The notes: generated by a model from the letters alone, not told the origin. Counted from the stretch's first letter, positions 25,664 through 34,816 are shown. The stretch is DNA of 64,000 nucleotides from Paenarthrobacter sp. PH39-S1 (GCF_030063245.1 NZ_JASISR010000023.1:1-64000); one strand, 5' to 3'. Program-made: numbers and translations.

Positions 25664-25700
25664 TTGAACCCGGAGCGGAGCCTTGAACCGGGGCGGAGCC
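25664..25700. repeat. 18/19-bp tandem duplication upstream of pheS
   Basis: TTGAACCCGGAGCGGAGCC is followed at once by TTGAACCGGGGCGGAGCC. The duplication is about 70-100 bases upstream of the pheS start, where the promoter or leader should lie. Confidence 0.75.
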
Positions 25701-25751
25701 GAATCGCGGCCGGGAGCACCAGCTACGGACAGATCCGCGACCCGGCTACGA

Positions 25752-25822
25752 TGTAACCATGATGGGTGGACTGTAACCATGATGGGTGGCCTGTAACCAT
25801 AATGGGTGGACTGCAACCATGA
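25752..25822 (+). repeat. 20-bp tandem repeat carrying start codons
   Basis: Three copies of TGTAACCATGATGGGTGGAC (with small changes) and a partial fourth run directly into the start codon of the zincin-like gene (ATG 25819). Each copy has ATG ATG GGT GG(A/C) CTG TAA, a five-codon reading frame, and a GGGTGG that could pair weakly with 16S rRNA ahead of the next ATG. The unit looks like a copied translation start region. Confidence 0.85.
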
Positions 25823-26286
25823 CCGGCTGGCAGCGGCTGCGGATGGCGGTGAACCTGCTTAACTTGTCTACGCCGCTGGGCATATTGCTGGCCCGGCTCA
25901 CGCGGACACAGCTGCAGCCCGGACCCGACGGCTTGGTCTTCGCCACCGGTTACCGGCCCCTCTTGCCGACCGCGGGCGCGTTTACCGTCGGCAACGTGGT
26001 GTTCTATCGCGCTAACCGCTGCTTCATTGACGCCCAGCCTCGGCTGCTGGGACACGAGGCGCGGCACTGCACCCAATATGCCTGCTGCCTCGGTCTGCCC
26101 TTCCTCCCGCTTTACGGTCTCGGCGCCCTCTGGTCGCTCTGGCGCACTGGGGAGCCGGGCAGCCGCAACCCGTTTGAACGCCAGGCTGGGCTGGACGCCG
26201 GAGGCTACCAGCGCCACCCCACCATCGCCCGTTTCCGACCCACCATCGACCGTTTCCGCGGCACAGAAACCGAGGTAGTCCGATGA
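25819..26286 (+). CDS. Zincin-like small protein with HExxH-type motif
   Basis: A 155-residue protein with no family that I can name. GHEARHCTQYA gives HExxH (His-Glu-Ala-Arg-His), followed by a hydrophobic stretch (LGLPFLPLYGLGALWSLW) and NPFERQAG. This order resembles short putative metallopeptidase-like proteins whose activity is unproven. Translation may begin at ATG 25819 after the repeat array; a start at 25786 inside the array is possible. The stop overlaps the next start (ATGA), so it is coupled to the SIMPL gene. Confidence 0.65.
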   Translation: MTGWQRLRMAVNLLNLSTPLGILLARLTRTQLQPGPDGLVFATGYRPLLPTAGAFTVGNVVFYRANRCFIDAQPRLLGHEARHCTQYACCLGLPFLPLYGLGALWSLWRTGEPGSRNPFERQAGLDAGGYQRHPTIARFRPTIDRFRGTETEVVR

Positions 26287-26972
26287 TCCCGAACCAACAG
26301 CAGTCCCCGCCCGTACCTGCGGACGACGGCGCTCCACAGGTGACCGTGACCGGACGCGGGGCCTGCAGCCAGGTTCCCGACAAGCTGACAATCAGCATCG
26401 GCATCGAAACCCGGCGGGACACGGTGCCGGCTGCCTACGCCGGTGCGGCGACCGCTGTGCAGGCCATCCTGCGGCGGCTGCAGACGTTGGGCGTTGCGGC
26501 GGACGATACCACCAGCAGCGCCCTGAATGTCCGCGCCGAAACGAACTGGCAGGAGGGCGCAGGGAACGTTGTCAGCGGTTACCTGGTCAGCAGCTCCTTC
26601 GCGGTACGGCTCGACTACCGGACAAACGCCCGAGACCAAAGTGCCCAGGACGTCATCGTGGCCACGGTGGAAGCCGGCGGCAATGACGTGCGCCTGAACG
26701 GCCTGCAGCCATCCGTGTCCGATCCCGCGCAGGCCGCGGCGCGGGCGCGAGAACTGGCCTGGGCTGATGCCGCATCGAAGGCGGAACATTTTGCCGCCCT
26801 GGCCGGCCGCACCATCGGCCCCGTGCTCATCATCACCGAAGGTGAACCGGCCGCCGTCGGGCCGTCCCCTGTGCCCGTTATGGCGCGCGCACTGAACACG
26901 GAGGCAATTCCGCTGGAGGCTGGGGAGTCGACCGTCGAGGCAGCCGTCACGGTGAGCTGGGAACTTATCTGA
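26283..26972 (+). CDS. SIMPL domain (DUF541) protein
   Basis: A 229-residue protein whose body is one SIMPL domain: VTVTGRGACSQVPDKLTISI near residue 20, and later ARELAWADAASKAEHFAALAG and GPVLIITEG. Relatives are often periplasmic or surface proteins and form oligomers; their role is not settled. No signal peptide is visible here, so its location is unclear. It is translationally coupled to the zincin-like gene and its 3' end overlaps the convergent hydrolase gene by 8 bases. Confidence 0.82.
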   Translation: MIPNQQQSPPVPADDGAPQVTVTGRGACSQVPDKLTISIGIETRRDTVPAAYAGAATAVQAILRRLQTLGVAADDTTSSALNVRAETNWQEGAGNVVSGYLVSSSFAVRLDYRTNARDQSAQDVIVATVEAGGNDVRLNGLQPSVSDPAQAAARARELAWADAASKAEHFAALAGRTIGPVLIITEGEPAAVGPSPVPVMARALNTEAIPLEAGESTVEAAVTVSWELI

Positions 26973-27957
26973 GCGGCGGTGGTCCCGTCTGCGACCACGC
27001 TGCCAACCCAACCTCTCCGCCTGCTGCCAGCATGTCCGCGGCGTGTTCCGGTGCAGCCAACAGCGTTTTGCCGGACACGCTGACGACCACCCGGGCGCCG
27101 AGAAATGCCACATCGGCCAGGATCTGGTCCCAGTGCCGATACTGCACGTCATGTCCCTCATGCTGATAGATCCGATTCTTCACGACGTTGGGAAGCGCCG
27201 CCCGCCAGCGCTCCAGCTGGGCCAATGGAACTGCCGGATCCGCGCTGCCCCAGTAGGTAAAAACGGGCGCGTCCACGCGGCTCAGATCAGGCAGCGGCGT
27301 GTTCCCGCACAGCTCAAAGGCCTGGCTCAGACCTTGCGGAGACACATCCCTGCCCCGGGCGAAGACTCCTCGGGTTGCTTCTTCAATCACCGAGTCATCG
27401 AAACCTGGAACTCGGTGAACCGGGCTGTTCGCAGGAAAACGCCACCAATCCGCCGGATCCTCCGCGATCTTCTCTGCGTTGAAGGGTACCGCCCCGGCAT
27501 CGCCATTCTCCGCGTAGGCACAGGCCAGATGGAGCGATCTCACCCGTTCCGGCCATTCGGCAGCAAACCAGGCAGCGTAGGGGCCGCCACCGGAAATGGC
27601 GACGACAGAGACCGGACCGATGTCCAGCGAATCCAACAGCGACCAGACGTCCGCCCCATATTCGACGAAGCCGACGGCGGGATCGAAGGGCGTTTGTCCG
27701 AGCCCGTTGCGCTCCACGGAAATGATCCGAATCCGCAGCTGCTCCCGGAATGACCGAGCGAACTCCATCAGCCGGAACGCCCGTACTGTAGTTCCCGCTC
27801 CGCCTAGAAAAAGCAAGGGCTGCCAGTCTGGCCGTCCCTCATCGATGAAATTGACGGTACGGCCGGAGCCAACGACGGTGCTGCGCACGGTCGGGCCAAG
27901 CGGATCAAAGCCCTGCTGCAGCACGGCGGGTGCGACCTCTTCCTGCAGAATCTCCAT
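26965..27957 (-). CDS. Alpha/beta hydrolase
   Basis: A 330-residue alpha/beta hydrolase, start ATG 27957 with GAGAGG upstream. The nucleophile elbow reads VVAISGGGPYA (Ser in A-I-S-G-G), the oxyanion region LLFLGGAGTTVRAFRL, and the acid and histidine segments FTYWGSADPAVPL and HEGHDVQYRHW. The substrate is unknown. It lies 74 bases after the enoyl-CoA hydratase gene on the same strand and may be the last gene of the importer/beta-oxidation operon, where an ester or thioester hydrolase would make sense. Confidence 0.82.
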   Translation of the reverse strand: MEILQEEVAPAVLQQGFDPLGPTVRSTVVGSGRTVNFIDEGRPDWQPLLFLGGAGTTVRAFRLMEFARSFREQLRIRIISVERNGLGQTPFDPAVGFVEYGADVWSLLDSLDIGPVSVVAISGGGPYAAWFAAEWPERVRSLHLACAYAENGDAGAVPFNAEKIAEDPADWWRFPANSPVHRVPGFDDSVIEEATRGVFARGRDVSPQGLSQAFELCGNTPLPDLSRVDAPVFTYWGSADPAVPLAQLERWRAALPNVVKNRIYQHEGHDVQYRHWDQILADVAFLGARVVVSVSGKTLLAAPEHAADMLAAGGEVGLAAWSQTGPPPLR

Positions 27958-28031
27958 GCCGTTCCTCTCATTCGTACTCGTAAAAGCCGCGGCCGCTCCT
28001 GCGCCCCGACATTCGCTTTCCACCCTGCGCC

Positions 28032-28799
28032 TCAGCAGCACTCGCCGTCGACGCGGTTAAGCGCGGCATAGGCCAGTTGCTCTATGAGCAGCGATGATGC
28101 GGCGGAGGATTCGACGGCGGCGTCGATGGCGGCCTTGGTCCAGGCCAGGGCCATGGCGGGCTGCCCGGCCAGGAAGGCCGCGCGTTCCACCGCCACGGCA
28201 AGGGCCTCCCCGGCCGGGACAACCTCACGGACCAATCCGAGCCGGTGTGCCTCTGCGGCCGGGAACCGTTCACCGAAGAGAATGATTTCCCTCGTGATGG
28301 CCGGACCAACGGCACGGACCAGCCGGGTCAGGCCACCGGAGCTGGGCAGGATGCCCAGCCCCACCTCAGGCAGGCCGAACCGGGCCGATTCGTCGGCAAT
28401 CCGGACGTCGCAGGCCAGCGCCAGCTCGAACCCGGCGCCCAGACAGTAGCCGGACACTGCGGCGACGGTGGCCTGCGGCAGCCGGGAGACGACGTCATAC
28501 AGCGAGCCGCTGCCCCGGTAATAAGCCGCGATCCGCTCCGGCGTCATGTCCGGCAGCTCCGACGTATCGGCTCCGGCGGAGAAGGCCCGCGCGGAACCGG
28601 TGAACACGATGGCCCCGGCGGAGGCGACAGCCGGTGTCCGCAGCAGGTCCAACAGCGCCTGCTCCAAGGCGGTGGAGAGGGCATTCATTTTGGCCGGTCG
28701 GTTCAGCTGCAGGACCACCACTTTGCCGTGGTCCTGCACCTGGACCAGCGGCTCCGCCGGCTCCTCGCCGTACAGCCCGGTGGGGTGCGGCTGGGTCAC
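28032..28799 (-). CDS. Enoyl-CoA hydratase/isomerase
   Basis: Crotonase-fold enzyme of 255 residues, start GTG 28799 overlapping the acyl-CoA dehydrogenase stop (GTGA). Oxyanion-hole segments are AFSAGADTSEL and GYCLGAGFELALACD. Glu in the GLPEVGLGILPSSGG segment is one of the usual catalytic positions. It most likely hydrates a 2-enoyl-CoA made by the preceding dehydrogenase. An isomerase or dehydratase role as in carnitine metabolism cannot be excluded. Confidence 0.88.
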   Translation of the reverse strand: MTQPHPTGLYGEEPAEPLVQVQDHGKVVVLQLNRPAKMNALSTALEQALLDLLRTPAVASAGAIVFTGSARAFSAGADTSELPDMTPERIAAYYRGSGSLYDVVSRLPQATVAAVSGYCLGAGFELALACDVRIADESARFGLPEVGLGILPSSGGLTRLVRAVGPAITREIILFGERFPAAEAHRLGLVREVVPAGEALAVAVERAAFLAGQPAMALAWTKAAIDAAVESSAASSLLIEQLAYAALNRVDGECC

Positions 28800-29968
28800 T
28801 GCGGCACGGCTCCAGCGTACCTGAGCAGGCCCTCGGCTCCGCGCTTGTTGATTTCGTTGCCAATAATGATTGTCTGGATCTCCGAGGTGCCCTCCCAGAT
28901 CCGGTCCACACGCAATTCCCGCCACAGCCGTTCGACCGGATTTTCCCGCATGTAGCCGCGTCCGCCGAAGATCTGCAGGGCATTGTCCACGCAGCGATTG
29001 GATGCTTCCGAGGCACCGAGCTTGATGACGGCGGCCTTTGCGTTGAGCAGCTTGCGGTCCATGCCCTGGTCCGCCTCCCATGCCACCTGGTACGTCAGCA
29101 CCCGGTTGGTCATGATGTCCACGGTGTTCTTGGCCAGCATGTTCTGGATCAGCTGGAAATCGATGATCGGCTTGCCGAACTGTACGCGCTCCTTGGCCCA
29201 CTCCGCGGCCAGCAGGGTGGCCCGCTCCGCGGCTCCGATGGTACGGGCCGCGATCATCAGGCGCTCCTCCACAAACCAGTCCCGGGTCAGCTCATAGCCT
29301 TGGCCTATCGCGCCGAGGATCTTGTCCGCACCAACGCGCACGTCCTCAAAGATGAATTCGGGGTGCTCATAGACGAAGGTGTGGGTGTAGCGGGGCACCC
29401 TCTTGACCGAGACGCCGGGCAGGTTCTTGTCGACCAGGAACATCGTCGGAGCACCGTCCACGCTGGCCAGCAGCAGAATGAAGTCAGCCACATCTCCGAT
29501 GGTCACGAACAGCTTTTCCCCGTTGATCAGGTACGAATCCCCGTCCTTGACAGCGGTGGTTCGGATGTTCTGTGGATCCGAACCCGCCTCGGGTTCGGTA
29601 ATCGCCACGGCGTCGCGCCGTTCACCGCGGATTTCCGGGATCAGGTATTCCTCGCGCTGCGCCGGGGTGCAGGCCTTCAAAGCGTTGGCCGGGCGCCACA
29701 TGGTGTCCCAGAGCGCCCCGGTCAGCTTGCCGACCTCTTCGGAAACTATCGCGTGCTCCAGTACGTTCAGCCCGGCCCCGCCCCATTCCTCGGGCATGTT
29801 GATGGCGGCCAGTCCGTGATTGAGGATCAGCTGCTTGACCTTGGCGTGCTGGTCATCGGAGAGCCCGTTATTCATTTCGCAGTCGAGTTCATACTGCATC
29901 ATTTCGTTGGTCCACGCGGCGGCGCGCTGCTTCAGCTCGATCTGGCGTGGGGTCATCTGGAAGTCCAT
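28796..29968 (-). CDS. Acyl-CoA dehydrogenase
   Basis: FAD-dependent alpha,beta-dehydrogenation of an acyl-CoA. It has 390 residues from ATG 29968 (MDFQMTPRQIELKQ...). FAD/substrate motifs are AITEPEAGSD and INGEKLFVTIG. Near the C-terminus, RIWEGTSEIQ carries the likely catalytic glutamate, as in the short/medium-chain branch, and QIFGGRGYMRE precedes it. The open frame continues upstream into the synthetase gene but that part is not protein-like. There is a 77-base gap from the synthetase stop and a GTGA overlap to the hydratase. Confidence 0.92.
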   Translation of the reverse strand: MDFQMTPRQIELKQRAAAWTNEMMQYELDCEMNNGLSDDQHAKVKQLILNHGLAAINMPEEWGGAGLNVLEHAIVSEEVGKLTGALWDTMWRPANALKACTPAQREEYLIPEIRGERRDAVAITEPEAGSDPQNIRTTAVKDGDSYLINGEKLFVTIGDVADFILLLASVDGAPTMFLVDKNLPGVSVKRVPRYTHTFVYEHPEFIFEDVRVGADKILGAIGQGYELTRDWFVEERLMIAARTIGAAERATLLAAEWAKERVQFGKPIIDFQLIQNMLAKNTVDIMTNRVLTYQVAWEADQGMDRKLLNAKAAVIKLGASEASNRCVDNALQIFGGRGYMRENPVERLWRELRVDRIWEGTSEIQTIIIGNEINKRGAEGLLRYAGAVPQ

Positions 29969-30045
29969 GGGTCCGCTTTCTCTGAGGGTGGGTACTAATG
30001 GGAATAAATGGACGGCGTGCTGCCGGAGGGGGTGTCCGGGTGGAA

Positions 30046-32127
30046 TCAGCCGAGGACGATGCGTGCGTCCAAGGCCAGGGCGCCGCCGGGCATCGCGGCA
30101 ACGGGATTGCACTCGATTTCGGCGATCTCCGGGTGCGCGGCGGCCAGCTCCGAAAGCCGGGCGACGACGTCCGCCGCGGCGTCCAGATCCACCGGGGCCC
30201 GGCCGCGGGCGCCGGTCAGCAGGGCCGCCCCGCGCAGCGAAAGCAGCAGGTCCCGGGCCTGTGGCACTGATACCGGGCCGAGCGCGCACCGGACATCGCG
30301 CAGGATTTCCGCGAACACCCCTCCCAAGCCGACCAGCACGATCGGGCCGAAGCGTGGGTCGCGGCGGATGCCGACCAGCAGTTCGACGGCGCCGGACAGA
30401 TCAGCCATTTGTTCAACGGAGCACGACGGCGGCGCGAGGCGTGCCGTGACGTCACGCCACGCGGTCAGGAGTCCGGGCTCGTCCGCTATATTGAGGATGA
30501 CGCCGCCGCGGTCGGACTTGTGGTCATCACCCAAAGCCTTGAGCACCAGGGGGTAGCTCAATCCGGCCGCAGCGCCGAGCAACTCCTCCTCGGTGGACAC
30601 CTCGGCGGCCGGAATAAAAGGAATTCCCGCGCCGGCGAGCAGTGCCCGCGACGGGTAGTAGCCGGTGTCCCGCACCGGTGTGGCTGCGGCCGGCAGCAGC
30701 GGAATCCCGGTAGCCGGCTCCGCCTGACGCCGTGCCAGGCGGCCCAGCACCCAAGCGGCTTCCTCAATGCCGCGGTAAACGGGAACCCCGCCTTCCCGCA
30801 GCGCGTCGGCACCGGCCGACTGCCAGTTCATCGTCTGCACCACCACGGTGCCGCCGCAGGCCGCCGTCGAAGCGGCCATGGCACGCGCGGCCTCGATCTC
30901 CCTGGCCGCAAGTTCCGGGCCGTAGCTGCCGTAGCCGCCAAAATAGCCGCTCATCAGGGTGGCATCCACAGCCGGGCTCGCCGTCAATTGCTCCAGCACG
31001 CGGGGGAAACACATGATGTCCTGCTCGCCGCCACCGGCAACATCCACCGGGTTGCTCACGGCCGCCGTTGCGGGCAGCTCGGCGGCCACCGCCGCCTGCA
31101 GCTCCGCGGGAAACTCGGCAACTTCCAGGCCCTGCGCCGCGGCGCAGTCACTGGCCACCGAGGCTTGACCGCCGCCGTCGGCGAACACGGCCGTCCGTCC
31201 GCCGCGGGGCACCCGGCTGCGCACCAGTGCCTGCAGCAGGTGGGCCATCTGCGCCGGAGATGAAACCTGTTCAATGCCTGCGGCCCGGCAGGCCGCGTCC
31301 ACCACGATGCCGGAGGACACCATGGCGCCGGTGTGGGACTTGGCATTTCGGACCGAAGCATCGGTAGCACCGACCGTCAACAGCACGACGGGTTTGCCCG
31401 CCGCTGCGGCACGGGCCGCGGCGCGGGCGAAGCGCCGCCCGTCATGGAAATCCTCGCAGTAGACCGCTATCGCGGCCGTCCCCTCATGCCCGGCGTAGGC
31501 TTCGATCAGATCCGCGGCGTCCAGGTCCGCCTGATTTCCGAGGCTGGCGAAGCGTGAGACACCCAGGCCATGGTCCACCAGTAACGTGGCCAGTTCCAGC
31601 GCCATATTGCCGCTCTGCGAAATCACCCCGATGCTGCCCACCGGGAATTCATTGGAGGCCAGGGTCAGTCCGCTGCCATGGTCCAGCACGCCGAGGCAGT
31701 TGGGCCCCAGCATCCGGGCTCCGGCCGCCCGCACCTTCGCCGTAATCCGCTCCTCCAGCCGGCGGCCTTCCTCCCCGGCCTCACCGAGTCCCGCGCTGAT
31801 GCCCACGATGGCACGGGCTCCGGCGGCGAGCGCGTCGTCAACGGCTTCCTCAAAGCCGGCAGCCGGGACGGCGATGACGGCCAGGTCAATCGGACTGCCG
31901 ACTGAGACAGCGCTGCGCACCGCAGCTCTACCCAGGACGGTCGCCCGGGTGCGGTTTACCAGATGGACGGGTCTGTCGCCCTTCAGCGCCTGAACCGCAA
32001 TCCAGTTGCCGTACTTGCGCGTGTCGTCACTGGCTCCGATGATGGCAACGGCGTTGGGCGAAAAGAGGGCAGCCAGACTGCCGGCGGCAGGGCCGGACCG
32101 GCTGGTTGCGTCCAGGGTAATCGTCAT
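30046..32127 (-). CDS. ADP-forming acyl-CoA (acetate-CoA ligase family) synthetase
   Basis: A 693-residue fused alpha-beta NDP-forming acyl-CoA synthetase. The order is: CoA-binding Rossmann domain (SPNAVAIIGASDD, 23-35), ligase domain with the phosphohistidine site NAKSHTGAM (His265), and a C-terminal ATP-grasp domain (ARALLAGAGIPFIPA onward, with LKALGDDHKSDRGGV). It activates an organic acid to its CoA thioester reversibly. The natural acid is unknown. ATGA overlap with the SDR gene places it firmly in the operon. Confidence 0.9.
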   Translation of the reverse strand: MTITLDATSRSGPAAGSLAALFSPNAVAIIGASDDTRKYGNWIAVQALKGDRPVHLVNRTRATVLGRAAVRSAVSVGSPIDLAVIAVPAAGFEEAVDDALAAGARAIVGISAGLGEAGEEGRRLEERITAKVRAAGARMLGPNCLGVLDHGSGLTLASNEFPVGSIGVISQSGNMALELATLLVDHGLGVSRFASLGNQADLDAADLIEAYAGHEGTAAIAVYCEDFHDGRRFARAAARAAAAGKPVVLLTVGATDASVRNAKSHTGAMVSSGIVVDAACRAAGIEQVSSPAQMAHLLQALVRSRVPRGGRTAVFADGGGQASVASDCAAAQGLEVAEFPAELQAAVAAELPATAAVSNPVDVAGGGEQDIMCFPRVLEQLTASPAVDATLMSGYFGGYGSYGPELAAREIEAARAMAASTAACGGTVVVQTMNWQSAGADALREGGVPVYRGIEEAAWVLGRLARRQAEPATGIPLLPAAATPVRDTGYYPSRALLAGAGIPFIPAAEVSTEEELLGAAAGLSYPLVLKALGDDHKSDRGGVILNIADEPGLLTAWRDVTARLAPPSCSVEQMADLSGAVELLVGIRRDPRFGPIVLVGLGGVFAEILRDVRCALGPVSVPQARDLLLSLRGAALLTGARGRAPVDLDAAADVVARLSELAAAHPEIAEIECNPVAAMPGGALALDARIVLG

Positions 32128-32975
32128 CAGAGCTCCTTTGCTGGGACGGGGCGCCCGGTCCCCCAGGCATCGGCCCCGCCGTCAATGGTTATGGTGGTAC
32201 CGGTGATATAGCGTGCGGCGTCGGTGGACAGGAAGGTAATGACGTCCGCGACGTCCTCCGGCTGGCCAAGCCGGCCGAGCGGGACGCCTTGTTCCCACTC
32301 GCGCCGCGCCTCGGCGGCATATTGGTCAAGGCCTTCGCTGACGATGCTGCCCGGAGCCACTGCCACGGAGCGGATGCCGTAGCGGCTCCATTCCAGAGCC
32401 AGCCCGGACGCCAGATTTTCGACGGCGGCGCGGGCCGCGGTCGCGTGCACCATGCCGGGAATGCCCCGGCGCGGCGAGAAGGCCATAAAAACCACCAGAC
32501 CGCTCCGGTTCGGAATCATGCTGCGCGTGGCCACCTCCCGGGTGACGTTCCAGACTGCCTCCACGGACAGCCGGTGGACGGCCCGCCAGCCGTTCACGCT
32601 GATCTCCTCGGCGGGGGCCTGGAATTGCCCGCCAGCGTTGTTGACCAGAATGTCGATCCGGCCGAACGCGGCCAGCGCCTGATCGACCAGCTCCGTCACC
32701 TGCTCCGGTTCCCGGATGTCGCCGGCCACTATCCGGGCCTCACCGCCCCCCTGGCGGACCAGCTCCGCAGTTTCCTTCAGCAGCGCCTCGCGCCGTCCCG
32801 CCAACACCACTTTGGCTCCGGTGCGTGCCATCGAAAGAGCCGTGGCCCGTCCGATTCCGGTACCGCCGCCGGTGAGCAGCGCGATCCTGCCCGCGAGCGC
32901 CTCGGGATGGAAGCTGGGCCGCAGCGCCGGTTCTGCTGCCGGTTTCACTGCCGGCATGCTGACCGCGCCGTTCAC
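32127..32975 (-). CDS. SDR-family oxidoreductase with altered active site
   Basis: A 282-residue short-chain dehydrogenase/reductase. The cofactor motif TGGGTGIG is at 35-42, the NNAG motif near 112-115, and the C-terminus has ITGTTITIDGGADAWG. The usual YxxxK is missing: the aligned positions in VHATAARAAVENL are Ala178 and Arg182. The pattern resembles 2,4-dienoyl-CoA reductase-like SDRs, which also lack the canonical tyrosine spacing. The context suggests an acyl-CoA substrate, either a dienoyl-CoA or 3-hydroxyacyl-CoA. ATGA overlaps join it to both neighbours. Confidence 0.88.
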   Translation of the reverse strand: MNGAVSMPAVKPAAEPALRPSFHPEALAGRIALLTGGGTGIGRATALSMARTGAKVVLAGRREALLKETAELVRQGGGEARIVAGDIREPEQVTELVDQALAAFGRIDILVNNAGGQFQAPAEEISVNGWRAVHRLSVEAVWNVTREVATRSMIPNRSGLVVFMAFSPRRGIPGMVHATAARAAVENLASGLALEWSRYGIRSVAVAPGSIVSEGLDQYAAEARREWEQGVPLGRLGQPEDVADVITFLSTDAARYITGTTITIDGGADAWGTGRPVPAKEL

Positions 32976-34816
32976 AGTGCCCGCACCCGGAGGCCGCGGC
33001 CGGAGGCATCGGTCTCGGCCTGCGGCTCCCCCGGCGCTGTAGACAGCCGTCCGGGAAGCTGGAAGTTCGGTGTAGCCCGCATCAGCGCGCGTGTGTAGTC
33101 ATGCTGCGGATCTGCAAAGACCTGGGCGACGTCGCCGAATTCCACGATCCGCCCTTGTTCCAGCACGGCCACCTGTTGGGCAATGTTGCGCACCAGAGCG
33201 AGGTTGTGCGTAATGAACAGCAGTGTCAGACCCATGTCCGCCTGGAGCCTCCGCAGCAGGTCCACCAGTGAGGACTGCACCGAAACGTCCAGCGCCGAGG
33301 TGATCTCGTCACAGACGAGGACGTCCGGCTCGGTCGCCAGGGCCCTGGCAATGGCCACGCGCTGGCGTTCGCCGCCGCTGAGCTGGTCGGGGTAGCGCTG
33401 TGCGTGGTCCGGACGCAGCGACGCCCGTTCCAGGGCAGTGGCGACAATCTCGCGTGAATTCCTGACCCTGCCGCGCACGGCGGTCACCGGCTGCAGGATC
33501 AGTTCCTCCACGGTGCGTCGCGGATTAAGGGACTCGTACGGGTTCTGGAAGATGTACTGGATCCGGCGGCGTTCCTCCTTCGTCCGCTTAAAGCTGCTGG
33601 CCGCCAACGGCACACCGTCCAGCAGCAGCCCGCCGGTGAAATTGTGATGCAGGCCGGCGATGCAGCGGCTCAACGTGGTCTTGCCGGAACCGGATTCACC
33701 CAGGAGCGCCAGGCAATCCCCGGCATAGACGGACAAATCGATGTTCGCCAGCACTGTGTTGTCCCCGTAGCCTGCCTTCAGTCCGCTGATCTGCACGACA
33801 GGCCGCGCCGCGCCGTCCCGGCCTGAACGGGCACGGGAGTGCTGCGCGTGGATCGGCGGCAGAGCCTCATCCGCTTTGAAGCAGCGCACGCTGTGGCGCT
33901 CCCCCACGTCGGTGACGCCGGGCGGAGCCACCGTGCAGCCGTCATCGGCGAGCGGACATCTGGGCGCGAAGGCGCAGCCCGCCGGCCGGGCCAGGGGTGA
34001 GGGTGCGTTACCGGGAATGCCGACCATCGGCCGCTTGGCTTCCAGGTCCGGCACGGCCAGCAGCAGCCGTGCGGTGTAGGGATGCGCGGGGCTGGCCAGT
34101 ACGTCCGCGGTGCTCCCGATCTCAACGATCCGGCCCGAATACATCACGGCTATCCGGTCCGCCAGCTCGGCAACCACGGCCATGTCATGGCTAATGTATA
34201 CGGCGGCGCAGTCGTACGTCCTGCACATCGAGCGGACCGTTTCCAGCACATGCTCCTGGGTGCTGACGTCCAGTCCCGTGGTGGGCTCGTCCATCACTAT
34301 CAGCGCCGGCCGGGCGGTGAAGGCCATCGCGATGGCTATGCGCTGCTGCTGACCGCCGGAGAGCTGGTGCGGATAGCGGGCCAGGAACGCATCGTCGTCC
34401 GGAAGCGCCACTTCCCGCAGCACCTCCCGCACCCGGGCCAGCCCAGCCGCGGAGCTTCCGGCCAGGCATTCGGTGAGCTGGGTGCGGATGCGCAGCGCCG
34501 GGTTGAGGGCGGACGCCGGCGACTGCGGAATGTAGGCAACAGTGCGCCCGCGCAGTTCGCGCACCTGGCGCCAGTTCAGGCCCGCCAGGTCCTTCTCCCC
34601 CACGCTGACGGAGCCGCCGTTGACCCTGGTCCCCTCCTTGCAGTAATTCAGCAGCGCCAGCCCCAGGGTGGTCTTTCCGGAGCCTGACTCGCCAACGACG
34701 CCGAGGATCTCACCGGGACGGACCTCCACGGACAGCTCATCGATGATGGCCGCCATCGACGGGACGCCGATGATTTTCAGGTCCTCCACCGTCAGGGTGG
34801 GTGTGCTGGTGCTCAT
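32972..34816 (-). CDS. Peptide-type ABC transporter, fused double ATPase (DppD-DppF)
   Basis: One 614-residue chain holds two complete nucleotide-binding domains. The first has GESGSGKTTLGLALL, LSGGQQQRIAIAMAF and LIVMDEPTTGLDV, followed by the oligopeptide-type C-terminal extension with PAGCAFAPRCPLADDGC. The second has GESGSGKTTLSRCIAG, LSGGERQRVAIARAL and LVCDEITSALDV. Fusion is common in Actinobacteria. It powers import through the two permeases encoded just upstream. The start is ATG 34816, overlapping the permease stop. Confidence 0.94.
   Translation of the reverse strand: MSTSTPTLTVEDLKIIGVPSMAAIIDELSVEVRPGEILGVVGESGSGKTTLGLALLNYCKEGTRVNGGSVSVGEKDLAGLNWRQVRELRGRTVAYIPQSPASALNPALRIRTQLTECLAGSSAAGLARVREVLREVALPDDDAFLARYPHQLSGGQQQRIAIAMAFTARPALIVMDEPTTGLDVSTQEHVLETVRSMCRTYDCAAVYISHDMAVVAELADRIAVMYSGRIVEIGSTADVLASPAHPYTARLLLAVPDLEAKRPMVGIPGNAPSPLARPAGCAFAPRCPLADDGCTVAPPGVTDVGERHSVRCFKADEALPPIHAQHSRARSGRDGAARPVVQISGLKAGYGDNTVLANIDLSVYAGDCLALLGESGSGKTTLSRCIAGLHHNFTGGLLLDGVPLAASSFKRTKEERRRIQYIFQNPYESLNPRRTVEELILQPVTAVRGRVRNSREIVATALERASLRPDHAQRYPDQLSGGERQRVAIARALATEPDVLVCDEITSALDVSVQSSLVDLLRRLQADMGLTLLFITHNLALVRNIAQQVAVLEQGRIVEFGDVAQVFADPQHDYTRALMRATPNFQLPGRLSTAPGEPQAETDASGRGLRVRAL

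Noticed and set aside
25598-25751. T-box or Phe attenuator before pheS
   Set aside because: No Phe-rich leader peptide, no T-box core and no terminator-antiterminator pair could be read; only a short duplication is present.
28634-29998. 454-residue open frame on the plus strand
   Set aside because: Antisense to the acyl-CoA dehydrogenase and hydratase, which carry all expected family motifs.
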